Assembly (NCBI GenBank): GCA_022711665.1
Contig: JAKLEN010000001.1
Span: 124,001 to 188,000 of the forward strand
Direction of reading: 5' to 3'
DNA: 64,000 bases
Source of the DNA: Acidobacteriota bacterium
GTDB taxonomy: Bacteria; Acidobacteriota; Aminicenantia; Aminicenantales; Saccharicenantaceae
The notes beneath the pieces are model-generated. The model made no database searches and was not told the origin of the DNA. It worked only from the letters and a program-made list of their open reading frames with translations. The position numbers and the translations under genes are program-made. Each line of letters opens with the position of its first letter. The stretch's first letter is position 1. This document shows positions 1-8,936 of this stretch, one piece after another.

Positions 1-1
1 C

Positions 2-3000
2 GTCGCGCGTCAGATCTGCGAAGAGCGGCTTCGGGAGGCCATGATCCGGGGCGCCGCCCTCTCGACGGGGTCCGATGAACGGCCTATCGCCTTCAAGCTC
101 CACCAGTTCATAAGCCAGGGCCGGGCGGCCTTTGCGACTGTCGAGCCCGCGGACAAACGGGAGTTCTCGATGGAAGGCCAGGTCAGGGCCGGGGAAGGAA
201 AGCTCTTCTTCCCGGTCAAGTTCTGCCGGCTGTGCGGGCAAGAGTACTACCACGTTCTCACCGACCCGGAAGGAAAGACGTTCCTGCCTCATCCGGTCAG
301 CATCTCCTCCGAAAACGAGGAATTCCATGCCGGTTATCTCATGCTCGCCGAAAACGAGACCGGCTGGAGTCTCGATGACCTCCCCCAGGAATGGCGCGAC
401 CGGGACGGCCGGGTCAAATCGACATGGAAGACGCGCGTCCCCGACCTCGTTTGGATCAAGCCCGACGGAACGATAGCGTCAAACGAGGACCGGTCGGCCG
501 TCCGGATGTGGCGTCAGTCCCAGCCCTTTTCCTTGTGTCTCTCCTGCGGCGAGTTTTATACGAAAAGGGACCAGGAATTCAAGAAGCTCGCCTCGCTGTC
601 GAGCGAAGCGCGGTCGAGCGCGACCACGGTGATCTCGTCCGCCATGCTGCAGCGGGCGGCCTCGAACGGGGAGGCGCGGGACAAGCTCCTCAGCTTCACC
701 GACAACCGCCAGGATGCTTCCCTTCAGGCGGGCCATTTCAACGATTTCGTCCATATTTCCGTCCTTCGCTGCGCCCTACACGCCGCGCTGCTCAAGGAAA
801 AGAAACTCGGATTCGATCTTGTGGCCTCCGCCGTGGTCAAGGAATGCGGGCTGACGATCCGCGACATCGCCCGCAACCCCGAGATTTTTCCCGGTTCGAG
901 CGCGGCCAAAGAAGTGTGGCGGGCGTTTGCCGAGCTCGCGGAATATCGCCTCTATGAAGACCTGCGGCGGGGATGGCGCGTCGTCCAGCCCAATCTCGAG
1001 AGCGTCGGGCTTCTCGAAATCGCCTATCGGGGGCTCGAAGGTCTCTGCGACGACGACGACGCCTGGGCCTTCGATCCTCGGACGGCCGGCCTCTCTTCCT
1101 CGGAGCGCGGGAACCTGGTCAGGCCGATACTCGATCATTTTCGTCGCAAGAGGGCGATCGCCGTTCCTTGTCTTCGCGAGACCCAGCAGCAGCAGATCCG
1201 GAAGCGCGCCGAACAGACCTTAAATGAGTTTTGGGGGATCGACGAGCGCGGCGGAGAATTGCGCCCGGCCGAACGTTTTGTCCTCGAAGGCCGGTCCCCC
1301 CAGCCGGCCGAGGGATTCACCCTGGGCGCGCGAGGCACGCTGGGGCGCTTCATCCGGCGCTACATCGATCTGGAGCCTGACGAATACACCCGCTTTCTTC
1401 CCGGACTGCTGGCTCTTCTCGCCGGCCATGGCCTCCTCTCCCGGCTCGATCCCATCGATGACCACGAATTCTTCCAACTCGATGCCGCCTGTCTTCTCTG
1501 GCGCCTCGGTGACGGGACGCCTCAGGGGCCCGATCCGATCTACAGCCGGCGTGCGGGAGGGCCACGCTATGTCGAGGGGATCCCCCCGGTGAACACGTTC
1601 TTTCAAACCCTCTACCGGACCCCGGTCGTCGGATTAGCGGGGCTCGAGGCCCGGGAGCACACAGCCCAGGTCGTCGAAGATGGGGAACGGGAGCGCCGCG
1701 AACGGCGGTTTCGCTGGGACGCCTCCGACGCAGCAAAAGAACGCGATCTCGGAAGACGGCTGCCTTTCCTGGTTTGCTCCCCGACGATGGAACTTGGCGT
1801 AGATATCGCCGACCTCGATTTCATCCATCTCCGGAACGTGCCGCCCACGCCGGCCAACTATGCCCAACGGAGCGGGAGGGCGGGACGCCAGGGCCAGCCG
1901 GGACTTGTTTTCACCTACTGCGGGGCCATCAACAGCCATGACCAGTATTATTTCAACAAGCGGGCGGAGATGGTCGCGGGCAGCGTTAGGCCGCCGCGTC
2001 TCGACCTGGCCAATGAAGCGCTGCTCAGGGCTCATCTCCAAGGCGTGTGGCTCGCCGAGGTCCGGTTGCCGCTCGGGCAGTCGATCGAAAACGTGATCGA
2101 TACGGACGATCCGGAAATGAAGCTCCGAGACCAGGCTTCGGCCTCGATCCGTCTCGGAAGCGCGGCCCAAGGGCGGGTCTGCGAGGGGGCGCGCCGGCTC
2201 CTGGAGGGAGACCAAGGCCTGCTCGAAGCGACGGGGTGGTTTTCGGCGGGCTGGATCGAGCGGGTCATCGCGGAGGCTCCCGAGTCATTCGATAAGGCTT
2301 TCGACCGCTGGCGTGAACTCTACAAGATCGCCACGCGGCAATTGATCGAAGCCCAGAACGAGATGCGCCGGGTACGGCGCAGGGACGAACAGGAAAAAGC
2401 GAAGCAGCGGCAAGAGGAGGCGCTTCGTCAGCTCAATCTCCTGCGCCAAATGGGCGTCAACCGTGAAGAGAGCGATTTCTATCCTTACCGGTATCTGGCA
2501 AGCGAGGGCTTTCTTCCCGGCTATAACTTCCCCGCCCTCCCCGTACGGGCCTGGGTGCCAAGGAAAGGCGGCGAGTTCATCTCCCGGCCGAGGTTCCTGG
2601 CCATCCGGGAGTTCGGACCGGGCAACATCGTCTATCACGAAGGCCACAAGTGGGAGATCACGAGCTTTCAGTCGCCTCCGGGAGGGCTGGACGAGCGGCG
2701 CAGCCGCAAGCGGCTATGCCACGTCTGCGGCTATTTCGACGCGCCGGACAACGACCTTTGCCCTGCCTGCCAAAGCCGACATGACGGGGAGAACAGTCTT
2801 CTCGTCTCGTTGCTCGAAATGCCGAATGTCCGCTGCCGGCCCCGCGAAAGGATCACAAGCGACGAGGAAGAACGGCGGAGAAAGGGATTCGAAATAACGA
2901 CCGCCTACCGATTCGCCCTGGATCCGGACGAAAAACCAAGGACTCAGGAGGCTGACGTCACGGCCGGGGGGAGCCCCATGCTTCGCCTCACCTATGCTCC

Positions 3001-3955
3001 CGCGGCGACCCTTCTCCGGATCAATCACCGCTGGCGTTCGGCCGAGCAGCCGGGTTTCCTGATCGACTTCGAAAGCGGCGAAATGACCGGTGCGGGCGTT
3101 GAGGACGGGGAGGGCATCTCCAACCGGAGAAGCAGGATCGAATCGGTTCGGTTGAGCGTCCAGGACACCCAGAATATGCTGCTCATCCGGCCGGTCAGGG
3201 CCGAACTCAAGGGCAATCCGGTCCTAGAGGCCACCCTCCAATATGCGTTCCAGCGCGCCTGCGAGAGACTCTTCGAACTCGAAGAGACGGAACTCTCGGC
3301 GGAACGGATCGGTCGCGGCGATCACCGGTCGATCTTGATCTATGAGGCTGGCGAGGGCGGCGCGGGGGTGCTGAGGCGGCTCGTCGAAGAGCAGGGCGCG
3401 TTCGCCCGGCTCGCCGCGGAGGCGATGGCGATCTGCCATTTTGATCCATCGGGAAATGACCTTCGTCCCGAATGCCACGCCGCCTGCTACCATTGTCTGA
3501 TGAGCTACAGCAACCAGCAGGAGGCCCTCCTTCTCGATAGGCATGAGATCCTGCCCCACCTGCTCGGTTTGACGGCGTCCGTCACGCTTCCGCGTTACGG
3601 GGAGAGAGATTGGACGGCCCAATTGGTCTGGCTCAAGTCGTTGACTGATTCCCGCTCGGATCTGGAGCGAGATTTTCTAGAGGCACTCGCGGGGGATTTT
3701 CTGAGACTGCCCGACGAAGCCCAGAAGTCCATTCCTGAGCCGAGATGCATCCCGGATTTCTTCTATGAACCGAACATCTGTGTTTTCTGCGATGGCTCGG
3801 TCCACAACGGACATCCGCAGAAAGAAAAAGACGAGGCCGTCCGGAGCGAGCTTGCGGCGCGCGGGTATCGAGTTGTTGTGATCAGGTACGACCGACCCAT
3901 TTCCGATCAGATCGCCTCCTATCCGGATATCTTTGGAAAACCGCGCCCTTCCTGA
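2..3955 (+). CDS. DUF1998-type superfamily 2 helicase with C-terminal nuclease-like domain, 5'-truncated by window
   Basis: The frame is open to the window edge without a stop, so the true start and the DEAD/Walker half lie upstream; the first ATG at 41 is internal. Visible parts in order: a cysteine pair (FCRLCGQEY) typical of COG1205 helicases, the helicase C domain with motif V ([14 protein letters not shown]) and motif VI ([11 protein letters not shown]), a coiled segment, a four-Cys zinc ribbon (CHVCGYF...CPAC), and the DUF1998/MZB cysteine cluster (CHAACYHCL). The last ~90 residues (FCDGSVH, then KDE and an [10 protein letters not shown] strand) resemble Vsr/DUF559-type PD-(D/E)XK nucleases. 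Such proteins occur alone or as DISARM-like (DrmA/DrmB) defence components. GC is visibly lower than in following genes, suggesting transfer. The helicase family is clear; a defence role is inference. Confidence 0.85.
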   Translation, partial: VARQICEERLREAMIRGAALSTGSDERPIAFKLHQFISQGRAAFATVEPADKREFSMEGQVRAGEGKLFFPVKFCRLCGQEYYHVLTDPEGKTFLPHPVSISSENEEFHAGYLMLAENETGWSLDDLPQEWRDRDGRVKSTWKTRVPDLVWIKPDGTIASNEDRSAVRMWRQSQPFSLCLSCGEFYTKRDQEFKKLASLSSEARSSATTVISSAMLQRAASNGEARDKLLSFTDNRQDASLQAGHFNDFVHISVLRCALHAALLKEKKLGFDLVASAVVKECGLTIRDIARNPEIFPGSSAAKEVWRAFAELAEYRLYEDLRRGWRVVQPNLESVGLLEIAYRGLEGLCDDDDAWAFDPRTAGLSSSERGNLVRPILDHFRRKRAIAVPCLRETQQQQIRKRAEQTLNEFWGIDERGGELRPAERFVLEGRSPQPAEGFTLGARGTLGRFIRRYIDLEPDEYTRFLPGLLALLAGHGLLSRLDPIDDHEFFQLDAACLLWRLGDGTPQGPDPIYSRRAGGPRYVEGIPPVNTFFQTLYRTPVVGLAGLEAREHTAQVVEDGERERRERRFRWDASDAAKERDLGRRLPFLVCSPTMELGVDIADLDFIHLRNVPPTPANYAQRSGRAGRQGQPGLVFTYCGAINSHDQYYFNKRAEMVAGSVRPPRLDLANEALLRAHLQGVWLAEVRLPLGQSIENVIDTDDPEMKLRDQASASIRLGSAAQGRVCEGARRLLEGDQGLLEATGWFSAGWIERVIAEAPESFDKAFDRWRELYKIATRQLIEAQNEMRRVRRRDEQEKAKQRQEEALRQLNLLRQMGVNREESDFYPYRYLASEGFLPGYNFPALPVRAWVPRKGGEFISRPRFLAIREFGPGNIVYHEGHKWEITSFQSPPGGLDERRSRKRLCHVCGYFDAPDNDLCPACQSRHDGENSLLVSLLEMPNVRCRPRERITSDEEERRRKGFEITTAYRFALDPDEKPRTQEADVTAGGSPMLRLTYAPAATLLRINHRWRSAEQPGFLIDFESGEMTGAGVEDGEGISNRRSRIESVRLSVQDTQNMLLIRPVRAELKGNPVLEATLQYAFQRACERLFELEETELSAERIGRGDHRSILIYEAGEGGAGVLRRLVEEQGAFARLAAEAMAICHFDPSGNDLRPECHAACYHCLMSYSNQQEALLLDRHEILPHLLGLTASVTLPRYGERDWTAQLVWLKSLTDSRSDLERDFLEALAGDFLRLPDEAQKSIPEPRCIPDFFYEPNICVFCDGSVHNGHPQKEKDEAVRSELAARGYRVVVIRYDRPISDQIASYPDIFGKPRPS

Positions 3956-4187
3956 GCTAAAGCGACTGGATTCTCCCCGGCTCTCGATATACTGTCGGCG
4001 ACGATCAGGAGCTTGTCCTTGACCTAGATAACGTTTCCATCCCTTCCTCCGCGGGCCTTTAGCGTACCGTTAACGCCGCTCCGGCTAAACAAACGCTTCC
4101 TCGCGGACCCGCCTCACTAATGACCTCGATAGTTCCTTTCGCTTTTATTATGCCGGACCTGAAGCGCGGAAACCGGGCGGAAAGGAG

Positions 4188-4925
4188 CTAGATTTCCTGC
4201 CGCGTCAGGCCGATGAAGTTATACATCCGTCGGGGGTCGGCGGGGTGGCGGCGATAGGAGAACAGGCGCGGGTCGCAATGCGTGCAGACGGCCCCGGGAT
4301 TGAATATGTTCTCTTTCTTGACACCCAGCGCGCCGAGGAGCCAGGCGTTCGCCGCCCGCAGGTCCAGAAGGAACTTGCCCTTCAGCCCGGGGACGCTGAC
4401 CCCGGGGACGTCCCCCCGGGCGGCGAAGACCGACGGCGGGAAGCCGGCCAGCAGGAATCCTTCGCGCACCTCGGGCCCGACCTCGTAGCAGGCCGCGCCG
4501 ATGCAGGGGCCCAGGGCGGCCTTCAGGCCGGCGGGCGTCGAGCCATAGGCCTCGCCCATGGCCCGGACGGATTTCTCCAGGATGCGCATCCCGGTGCCCC
4601 GCCAGCCGCAGTGAACCGCGGCCACGGCCCGGCGGTCCTCGTCGACAAGGAGCGCGGGCAGGCAGTCGGCCGTGCGGATGACCAGGAGCAGGCCGGGGAC
4701 ATCGGTCATCAGGGCGTCGCCTTCGAGCTCGGCCGCAGGCCCGGCCTCGATCCGGTGGATGATGTCCGAGTGGAGCTGGCGCATGATAACCGGCCGCAGG
4801 CCCCGGGATCCGGCGAAGGCCAGGAAATCCGCCTCGCTCCAGCGGGCGTCGCCGAAGCCGTGGACCAGCCCGGGGACGGGCGCCAGCGGCGGCGCGACGA
4901 GGAAGGGGCTTTTATTGCCGGTCAC
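4188..4925 (-). CDS. pgeF: PgeF/YfiH family peptidoglycan editing factor (purine nucleoside phosphorylase-like, laccase-domain)
   Basis: A 245-residue protein of the YfiH/PgeF family (DUF152), reported to remove wrongly placed serine from peptidoglycan precursors and to act on purine nucleosides. Family hallmarks are present: a conserved HSD, RTADCLP with the metal-binding Cys, HCGWRG with the metal-binding His, and CTHCDPRLFSYRR near the C terminus. The open frame runs on to 6143, but that part is antisense to the next gene. I place the start at a GTG at 4925, which gives a normal family N terminus; a TTGAGC-17-TAATAC promoter ends only seven bases before it, so the mRNA may be leaderless. 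It is divergent from the DmpA-like gene. Confidence 0.9.
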   Translation of the reverse strand: MTGNKSPFLVAPPLAPVPGLVHGFGDARWSEADFLAFAGSRGLRPVIMRQLHSDIIHRIEAGPAAELEGDALMTDVPGLLLVIRTADCLPALLVDEDRRAVAAVHCGWRGTGMRILEKSVRAMGEAYGSTPAGLKAALGPCIGAACYEVGPEVREGFLLAGFPPSVFAARGDVPGVSVPGLKGKFLLDLRAANAWLLGALGVKKENIFNPGAVCTHCDPRLFSYRRHPADPRRMYNFIGLTRQEI

Positions 4926-4932
4926 GGCACAA

Positions 4933-4961
4933 GTATTAGCAGAAAGCCCCGGCCCGCTCAA
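4933..4961 (-). promoter_or_regulatory. Sigma70-type promoter of pgeF
   Basis: On the minus strand TTGAGC (4956-4961) and TAATAC (4933-4938) are 17 bases apart. The -10 box is seven bases from the GTG at 4925, so transcription would start at or next to the start codon. No Shine-Dalgarno sequence lies between. Confidence 0.6.
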
Positions 4962-4980
4962 GACACGGAGGCGGCCGCGC

Positions 4981-5009
4981 TTGTCATCCGGCAACCGACC
5001 TCGTATGAT
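4981..5009 (+). promoter_or_regulatory. Sigma70-type promoter of the DmpA-like peptidase operon
   Basis: TTGTCA (4981-4986) and TATGAT (5004-5009) with a 17-base spacer. The predicted transcript start (about 5016) lies just before ATG 5019 and 27 bases before ATG 5043. Confidence 0.65.
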
Positions 5010-5042
5010 GGGGACACCATGTTTGCCAACAAGGATAAAGCC

Positions 5043-6191
5043 ATGTCCATCAACGTCGTTGCCGGTCTGGCCCTCGGGCTCGGCCTGGCGGCGCTGGCCG
5101 CCGCGGCCGCCGGCCAGGCCTCCGAGCCGCGGCCCCGGGCCCGGGAGTTCGGCCTGGTCGTCGGCGTCCTGCCGACCGGCCCCCTGAACGCCATCACCGA
5201 CGTGGCCGGCGTCAAGGTCGGCCAGGTCACGATCATCGAAGGCCGGGACGTCCGGACGGGCGTCACGGCCATACTGCCGCACGGCGGCAACGTCTTCCAG
5301 GACAAGGTCCCGGCCGCGATCTCGGTGGCCAACGGCTACGGCAAGCTCGCCGGCGCGACCCAGGTCCGGGAGCTGGGTACGCTCGAAACGCCCATCATCC
5401 TGACCAACACGCTGAGCGTGCCGGCGGCCGCCGACGCCCTCATCGACTGGACGCTCGGCCGGCCCGGCAACGAAACGGTGGTCTCGGTCAACCCGGTCGT
5501 CGGCGAGACCAACGACAGCTGGCTCAGCGACATCCGCGGCCGGCGCGTCACCAAGGCCCATGTCCTCGAGGCCCTCCGGGCGGCCGCCGGCGGCCCTGTG
5601 GCCGAGGGGGTGGTCGGGGCGGGAACGGGGACGACGTGCTTCAACTTCAAGGGAGGCATCGGGACGTCCTCGCGCCGGCTCCCCGAGGCCAAGGGCGGCT
5701 ACACGGTCGGCGTCATCGTCCAGACGAACTTCGGCGGCGTCCTGACGCTCCGCGGCGTTCCCTTCGACCGCAAGTACGCCCGGCCCGCCCCGGCCGCGGG
5801 CGCGGCGGAAGCCAACCCGGCCGGCGACGGCTCCTGCATGATCGTCGTGGCCACCGACGCCCCGCTCGACGCCCGCAACCTCGAGCGCCTGGCCAAGCGG
5901 GCCCTGCTCGGCATCGGCCGCACCGGCGGCTATTTCTCGAACGCCAGCGGCGATTACGCCCTGGCCTTCTCGACCGCCGAAACGGTCCGCTTCCCCCACG
6001 AGGCGGCGTCGCCGCTCCGGACGGTCACACTGCTCCGCGAGGACGCGGTCTCGCCGCTCTTCCAGGCCGCGGCCGAGGCGGCCGAGGAGGCCATCTGGAA
6101 CTCCTTGTTCAAGGCCGTCCGGACCGAGGGCAAGGACGGGCACGTGGCCGAGCCGCTGCCTCTCGACCGGGTCCGGGAGCTGCTGCGATGA
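5043..6191 (+). CDS. P1 family peptidase (DmpA/BapA-like, S58), exported
   Basis: 382 residues with a hydrophobic N-terminal export signal (about residues 5-24). The rest matches the DmpA family of N-terminal nucleophile aminopeptidases (L-aminopeptidase/D-esterase or beta-peptidyl aminopeptidase), which self-cleave before a catalytic Ser. Ser264 in GDGSCMIVVATDAP fits the cleavage and nucleophile site; GPLNAITDVAGVKVG near the N terminus and GRTGGYFSNASGDYALAF near the C terminus are further signatures. ATG 5043 has AAGGA seven bases upstream and is preferred; ATG 5019 is in frame and would be nearly leaderless. It overlaps the racemase by four bases, so the two are coupled, and a joint role in amino-acid or peptide stereochemistry is an inference. 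Confidence 0.9.
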   Translation: MSINVVAGLALGLGLAALAAAAAGQASEPRPRAREFGLVVGVLPTGPLNAITDVAGVKVGQVTIIEGRDVRTGVTAILPHGGNVFQDKVPAAISVANGYGKLAGATQVRELGTLETPIILTNTLSVPAAADALIDWTLGRPGNETVVSVNPVVGETNDSWLSDIRGRRVTKAHVLEALRAAAGGPVAEGVVGAGTGTTCFNFKGGIGTSSRRLPEAKGGYTVGVIVQTNFGGVLTLRGVPFDRKYARPAPAAGAAEANPAGDGSCMIVVATDAPLDARNLERLAKRALLGIGRTGGYFSNASGDYALAFSTAETVRFPHEAASPLRTVTLLREDAVSPLFQAAAEAAEEAIWNSLFKAVRTEGKDGHVAEPLPLDRVRELLR

Positions 6192-6919
6192 GCCGGAAGA
6201 GGCTCCGGACGATCGGCATCCTCGGCGGCATGGGCCCCGAGGCTGGGGCCTCGTTCCTGGTCCGGATCATCCGCGAAACCGCGGCCGGGCGCGACCAGGA
6301 CCACGCGCCGGTCATCCTCTACAGCCGTCCCCAGGTCCCGGACCGGACCCGGGCGATCCTCCACGGCGGGCCCAGCCCGGTCGCGGCCCTGCGGCGCGGC
6401 CTGCGGGCCCTGCGCGACGCCGGCGCTGATTTCGCCGTCATGCCGTGCGTCACGGCGCATCATTTCCACGCCCGGCTCGCCGCCGGGGCGCCCCTGCCCC
6501 TGATCAGCCTGGTCGACGAGACCGTGGCGGCCGTCCGGAAGATGAGGCCCGCGACGAAGACGGTCGGCCTCATCGCCACGACCGGGACGGTGCGCTCCGG
6601 CCTCGTCGCCCGGGCCTTCGCGGCCGCCGGGATCGAGGTCCTCGTCCCCGCGCCGCGGGACCAGGAGCGGGTCATGGCCGCCATCTACGGGAAGAAGGGG
6701 ATCAAGGCTGGCGTCACGGCCGGGCCGCCGCGGACGGTCCTGCTCGGCGTTGCGGCCGGCCTGGTCCGCCGGGGCGCCCAGGCGGTCATGGCCGGCTGCA
6801 CCGAGGTCCCCCTGGCGCTGCGGCCGGGCGACCTGACCGTGCCCCTGGTCGATCCCCTGACGATCGGGGCCCGGGCGGCCGTCCGCCGCTCCGGGGCCCG
6901 GCTCCGGCGGGCCGATTGA
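6188..6919 (+). CDS. Aspartate/glutamate racemase family protein
   Basis: 243 residues. The two catalytic cysteines of PLP-independent Asp/Glu racemases are present in their usual settings (VMPCVTAHHF and VMAGCTEVPL), and the N terminus has the family glycine motif GILGGMGPEAG. The ATG lies inside the stop region of the DmpA-like gene (ATGA overlap), so translation is coupled. Substrate cannot be assigned; aspartate, glutamate or a hydantoin-type substrate are all possible. Paired with an exported DmpA-like peptidase, it may help use D-amino acid-containing material. Confidence 0.88.
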   Translation: MSRKRLRTIGILGGMGPEAGASFLVRIIRETAAGRDQDHAPVILYSRPQVPDRTRAILHGGPSPVAALRRGLRALRDAGADFAVMPCVTAHHFHARLAAGAPLPLISLVDETVAAVRKMRPATKTVGLIATTGTVRSGLVARAFAAAGIEVLVPAPRDQERVMAAIYGKKGIKAGVTAGPPRTVLLGVAAGLVRRGAQAVMAGCTEVPLALRPGDLTVPLVDPLTIGARAAVRRSGARLRRAD

Positions 6920-6944
6920 CTTTTCAGGGGCAATCAGGTATAAA
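6916..6944 (+). promoter_or_regulatory. Sigma70-type promoter of rpsU
   Basis: TTGACT (6916-6921), 17-base spacer, TATAAA (6939-6944). It begins inside the last codons of the racemase gene and is followed by the GAGGAGGTG ribosome binding site of rpsU. Confidence 0.7.
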
Positions 6945-6980
6945 TCGGCGGTACTTTCCCCAGTGAGGAGGTGAAAGTTT

Positions 6981-7187
6981 TTGGCTTTTGTACAGCTTGA
7001 CGAAGGTGAGAATCTCGAGTCCGCGCTGCGCCGGTTCAAGAGGAAGGTCCAGCAGGAAGCGATCATCAAGGAGATCAAGAAGCACTCGGTCTACTTCAAG
7101 CCCGGCGAGAAGAAGCGGATGAAGCAGGCCCAGGCGCGCAAGCGGATGAGACGGCGCATCAAGAGAGAGCGCGACGTCGAGTATTAA
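6981..7187 (+). CDS. rpsU: 30S ribosomal protein S21
   Basis: A 68-residue, strongly basic protein matching bS21: FVQLDEGENLESALRRFKRKV at the N terminus and a Lys/Arg-rich tail (KRMRRRIKRER). It belongs to the small ribosomal subunit near the anti-Shine-Dalgarno region. The start is TTG at 6981, seven bases after a strong GAGGAGGTG; no ATG or GTG in this frame would give the family N terminus. It has its own promoter and appears monocistronic. Confidence 0.96.
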   Translation: MAFVQLDEGENLESALRRFKRKVQQEAIIKEIKKHSVYFKPGEKKRMKQAQARKRMRRRIKRERDVEY

Positions 7188-7265
7188 GAACTTTCATCTC
7201 TTCCCGGCCATTCTTCGCCCCGCCTGAAACGGATTCCGACCGACGATAGAAGGGCCGGGCCCTTT

Positions 7266-8162
7266 ATGAGAGGGGGAGTGACGGCGACCCAAAAACCCGC
7301 CTGGCTGAAGGTCCGGCTCCCGTCGCACGGCGAATTCTTCCGTGTCGCGGAGATCGTCAAGGCCGGACGTCTGCACACGATCTGCCAGAGCGCCCGCTGC
7401 CCGAACATCGGCGAGTGCTGGGAACGGCGGACGGCCACGTTCCTCATCCTGGGGGACGTCTGCACCCGCCGCTGCGGCTTCTGCGCCGTGACCAAGGGAA
7501 CGCCCCTGCCCCCCGACCCGGAGGAGCCGGCCCGCCTGGCCGAGGCGGCGGCCTCGCTCGGCCTGGCTCACGCCGTCATCACATCGGTCACCCGCGACGA
7601 CCTCCCCGACGGCGGGGCGGCGCATTTCGCGGCCGTCATCGCGGCCATCCGGGCGAAGAGCCCGGGCACGCGGATCGAGGCCCTCATCCCCGACTTCGGG
7701 GGCGACGCCGCCGCGCTGGAGACGGTCCTGGCCGCCCGGCCGGATGTCCTCAACCACAACCTGGAAACGACCGAATCGCTCTACCCGGCCATCCGCCGCC
7801 CCCGCGAGAACTACCGCCGCTCGATCGCGGTCCTGGCGGCGGCCAAGGCCCGGGGGGCGCTGACCAAGTCGGGCCTGATGATCGGGCTGGGCGAGACCGA
7901 GGCGGACGTCCTCCAGGCCTTCGCCGACCTGAGGCGGGCCGGCTGCGACCTGCTGACCGTCGGGCAGTACCTCCAGCCGACGGCGGCCCATCCCCCGGTC
8001 GTGAAGTATTACGCGCCGGAGGAGTTCGAGGCCCTCGCGGCGGCCGCCCGCCGGGCGGGCTTCCGGGAGGTCGTGTCCGGACCGCTCGTCCGGAGCTCCT
8101 ACGAGGCCGGCCGGCTTTACGAAGTGGTCCGCCGCAAGGACGAGGGAACATGCGCTACCTGA
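7266..8162 (+). CDS. lipA: Lipoyl synthase
   Basis: 298 residues, the usual LipA length. It inserts two sulfurs into protein-bound octanoyl groups using S-adenosylmethionine. Both iron-sulfur sites are intact: Cys40/45/51 for the auxiliary sacrificial cluster and Cys66/70/73 (CTRRCGFC) for the radical SAM cluster. The C-terminal RSSYEAG carries the serine that ligates the auxiliary cluster. The ATG at 7266 has no strong ribosome site; a GTG at 7278 after a purine run is possible. Its end overlaps the next gene by 13 bases. Confidence 0.96.
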   Translation: MRGGVTATQKPAWLKVRLPSHGEFFRVAEIVKAGRLHTICQSARCPNIGECWERRTATFLILGDVCTRRCGFCAVTKGTPLPPDPEEPARLAEAAASLGLAHAVITSVTRDDLPDGGAAHFAAVIAAIRAKSPGTRIEALIPDFGGDAAALETVLAARPDVLNHNLETTESLYPAIRRPRENYRRSIAVLAAAKARGALTKSGLMIGLGETEADVLQAFADLRRAGCDLLTVGQYLQPTAAHPPVVKYYAPEEFEALAAAARRAGFREVVSGPLVRSSYEAGRLYEVVRRKDEGTCAT

Positions 8163-8890
8163 TCTTCACCGACATCCACGGCAACATGGAGGCCTTCCAG
8201 GCGGTTCTCAAAGCCGTCCAGAAGAAGAGAATCGACCACTATATCTGCCTCGGCGACCTCGTCGGCTACGGCGCCTCCCCCAACGAGGTCATCCAGCGCA
8301 TCCTGACCCTCAAGCCGCTGTCCATCATACGCGGCAACCACGACAAGGCCGTCTCCGGGCTCGATTCCGTCCAGACCTTCAATCCCATCGCCGCCTCGGC
8401 CATCTTCTGGACCAAGAAGACGATCGTCCGCAAGCACCTGGACTTCCTGGTCCGGCTGAAGCAGAGCCCCGAGGTCGTCCAGGACTCGATCACCATCTGC
8501 CACGGCGCCCCCTTCGACGAGGATTACTACATCTTCGGCGAGTTCGACGCGGCCGAGGCCTTCTCCTACATCCAGACGCCCGTCTGCTTCTTCGGCCACA
8601 CCCACTTCCCCTTCGTCTATTCCGAGAAGGACGGCAACGTCGAGGGCACGTTCCTCGAGGGCAACTCCAACGAGATCAAGCTCGAAAAGGGCGTCCGCTA
8701 CCTCATCAACCCCGGCTCGGTTGGACAGCCGCGCGACCGCAACCCCCGGGCGGCTTACGCCGTCTACGACTCCGCGGCCCGGACGGTCAAGTTCGGCCGC
8801 GTCGAGTACGACATCGAAGAGGCCAAGCGGAAGATCATCGAGGAAAAGCTGCCGCCGGCCCTGGCCGAGCGCCTGAGCCTCGGCATCTGA
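8150..8890 (+). CDS. Metallophosphoesterase (YfcE/MJ0936-like calcineurin fold)
   Basis: 246 residues with all calcineurin-type metal motifs: FTDIHGN at the N terminus, LGDLVGYG, RGNHD, ICHGAP and FGHTHFP. The class hydrolyses phosphodiesters or phosphomonoesters; proteins of this form are often annotated as diadenosine tetraphosphatase-like or YfcE-like, and I cannot name the substrate. It overlaps lipA by 13 bases, with GAGGGAAC just before the ATG, so it is translated from the lipA mRNA. A terminator hairpin follows. Confidence 0.9.
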   Translation: MRYLIFTDIHGNMEAFQAVLKAVQKKRIDHYICLGDLVGYGASPNEVIQRILTLKPLSIIRGNHDKAVSGLDSVQTFNPIAASAIFWTKKTIVRKHLDFLVRLKQSPEVVQDSITICHGAPFDEDYYIFGEFDAAEAFSYIQTPVCFFGHTHFPFVYSEKDGNVEGTFLEGNSNEIKLEKGVRYLINPGSVGQPRDRNPRAAYAVYDSAARTVKFGRVEYDIEEAKRKIIEEKLPPALAERLSLGI

Positions 8891-8904
8891 CCCGCCCCGC
8901 CGGA

Positions 8905-8936
8905 GCCCGCCGAAAACGGGGGCATTTTCCCTTTTC
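8905..8936 (+). terminator. Intrinsic terminator after the lipA-phosphoesterase operon
   Basis: A stem of GCCC-CCG pairing with CGG-GGGC across an AAAA loop (8905-8923, one bulged G), followed by ATTTTCCCTTTT. It sits between convergent genes. Confidence 0.6.

Noticed and set aside
4926-6143. Minus-strand frame extending pgeF to 651 codons
   Set aside because: It is antisense to the DmpA-like gene and has the low-complexity Gly/Arg/Asp composition of GC-rich shadow frames; only the PgeF part shows family motifs.
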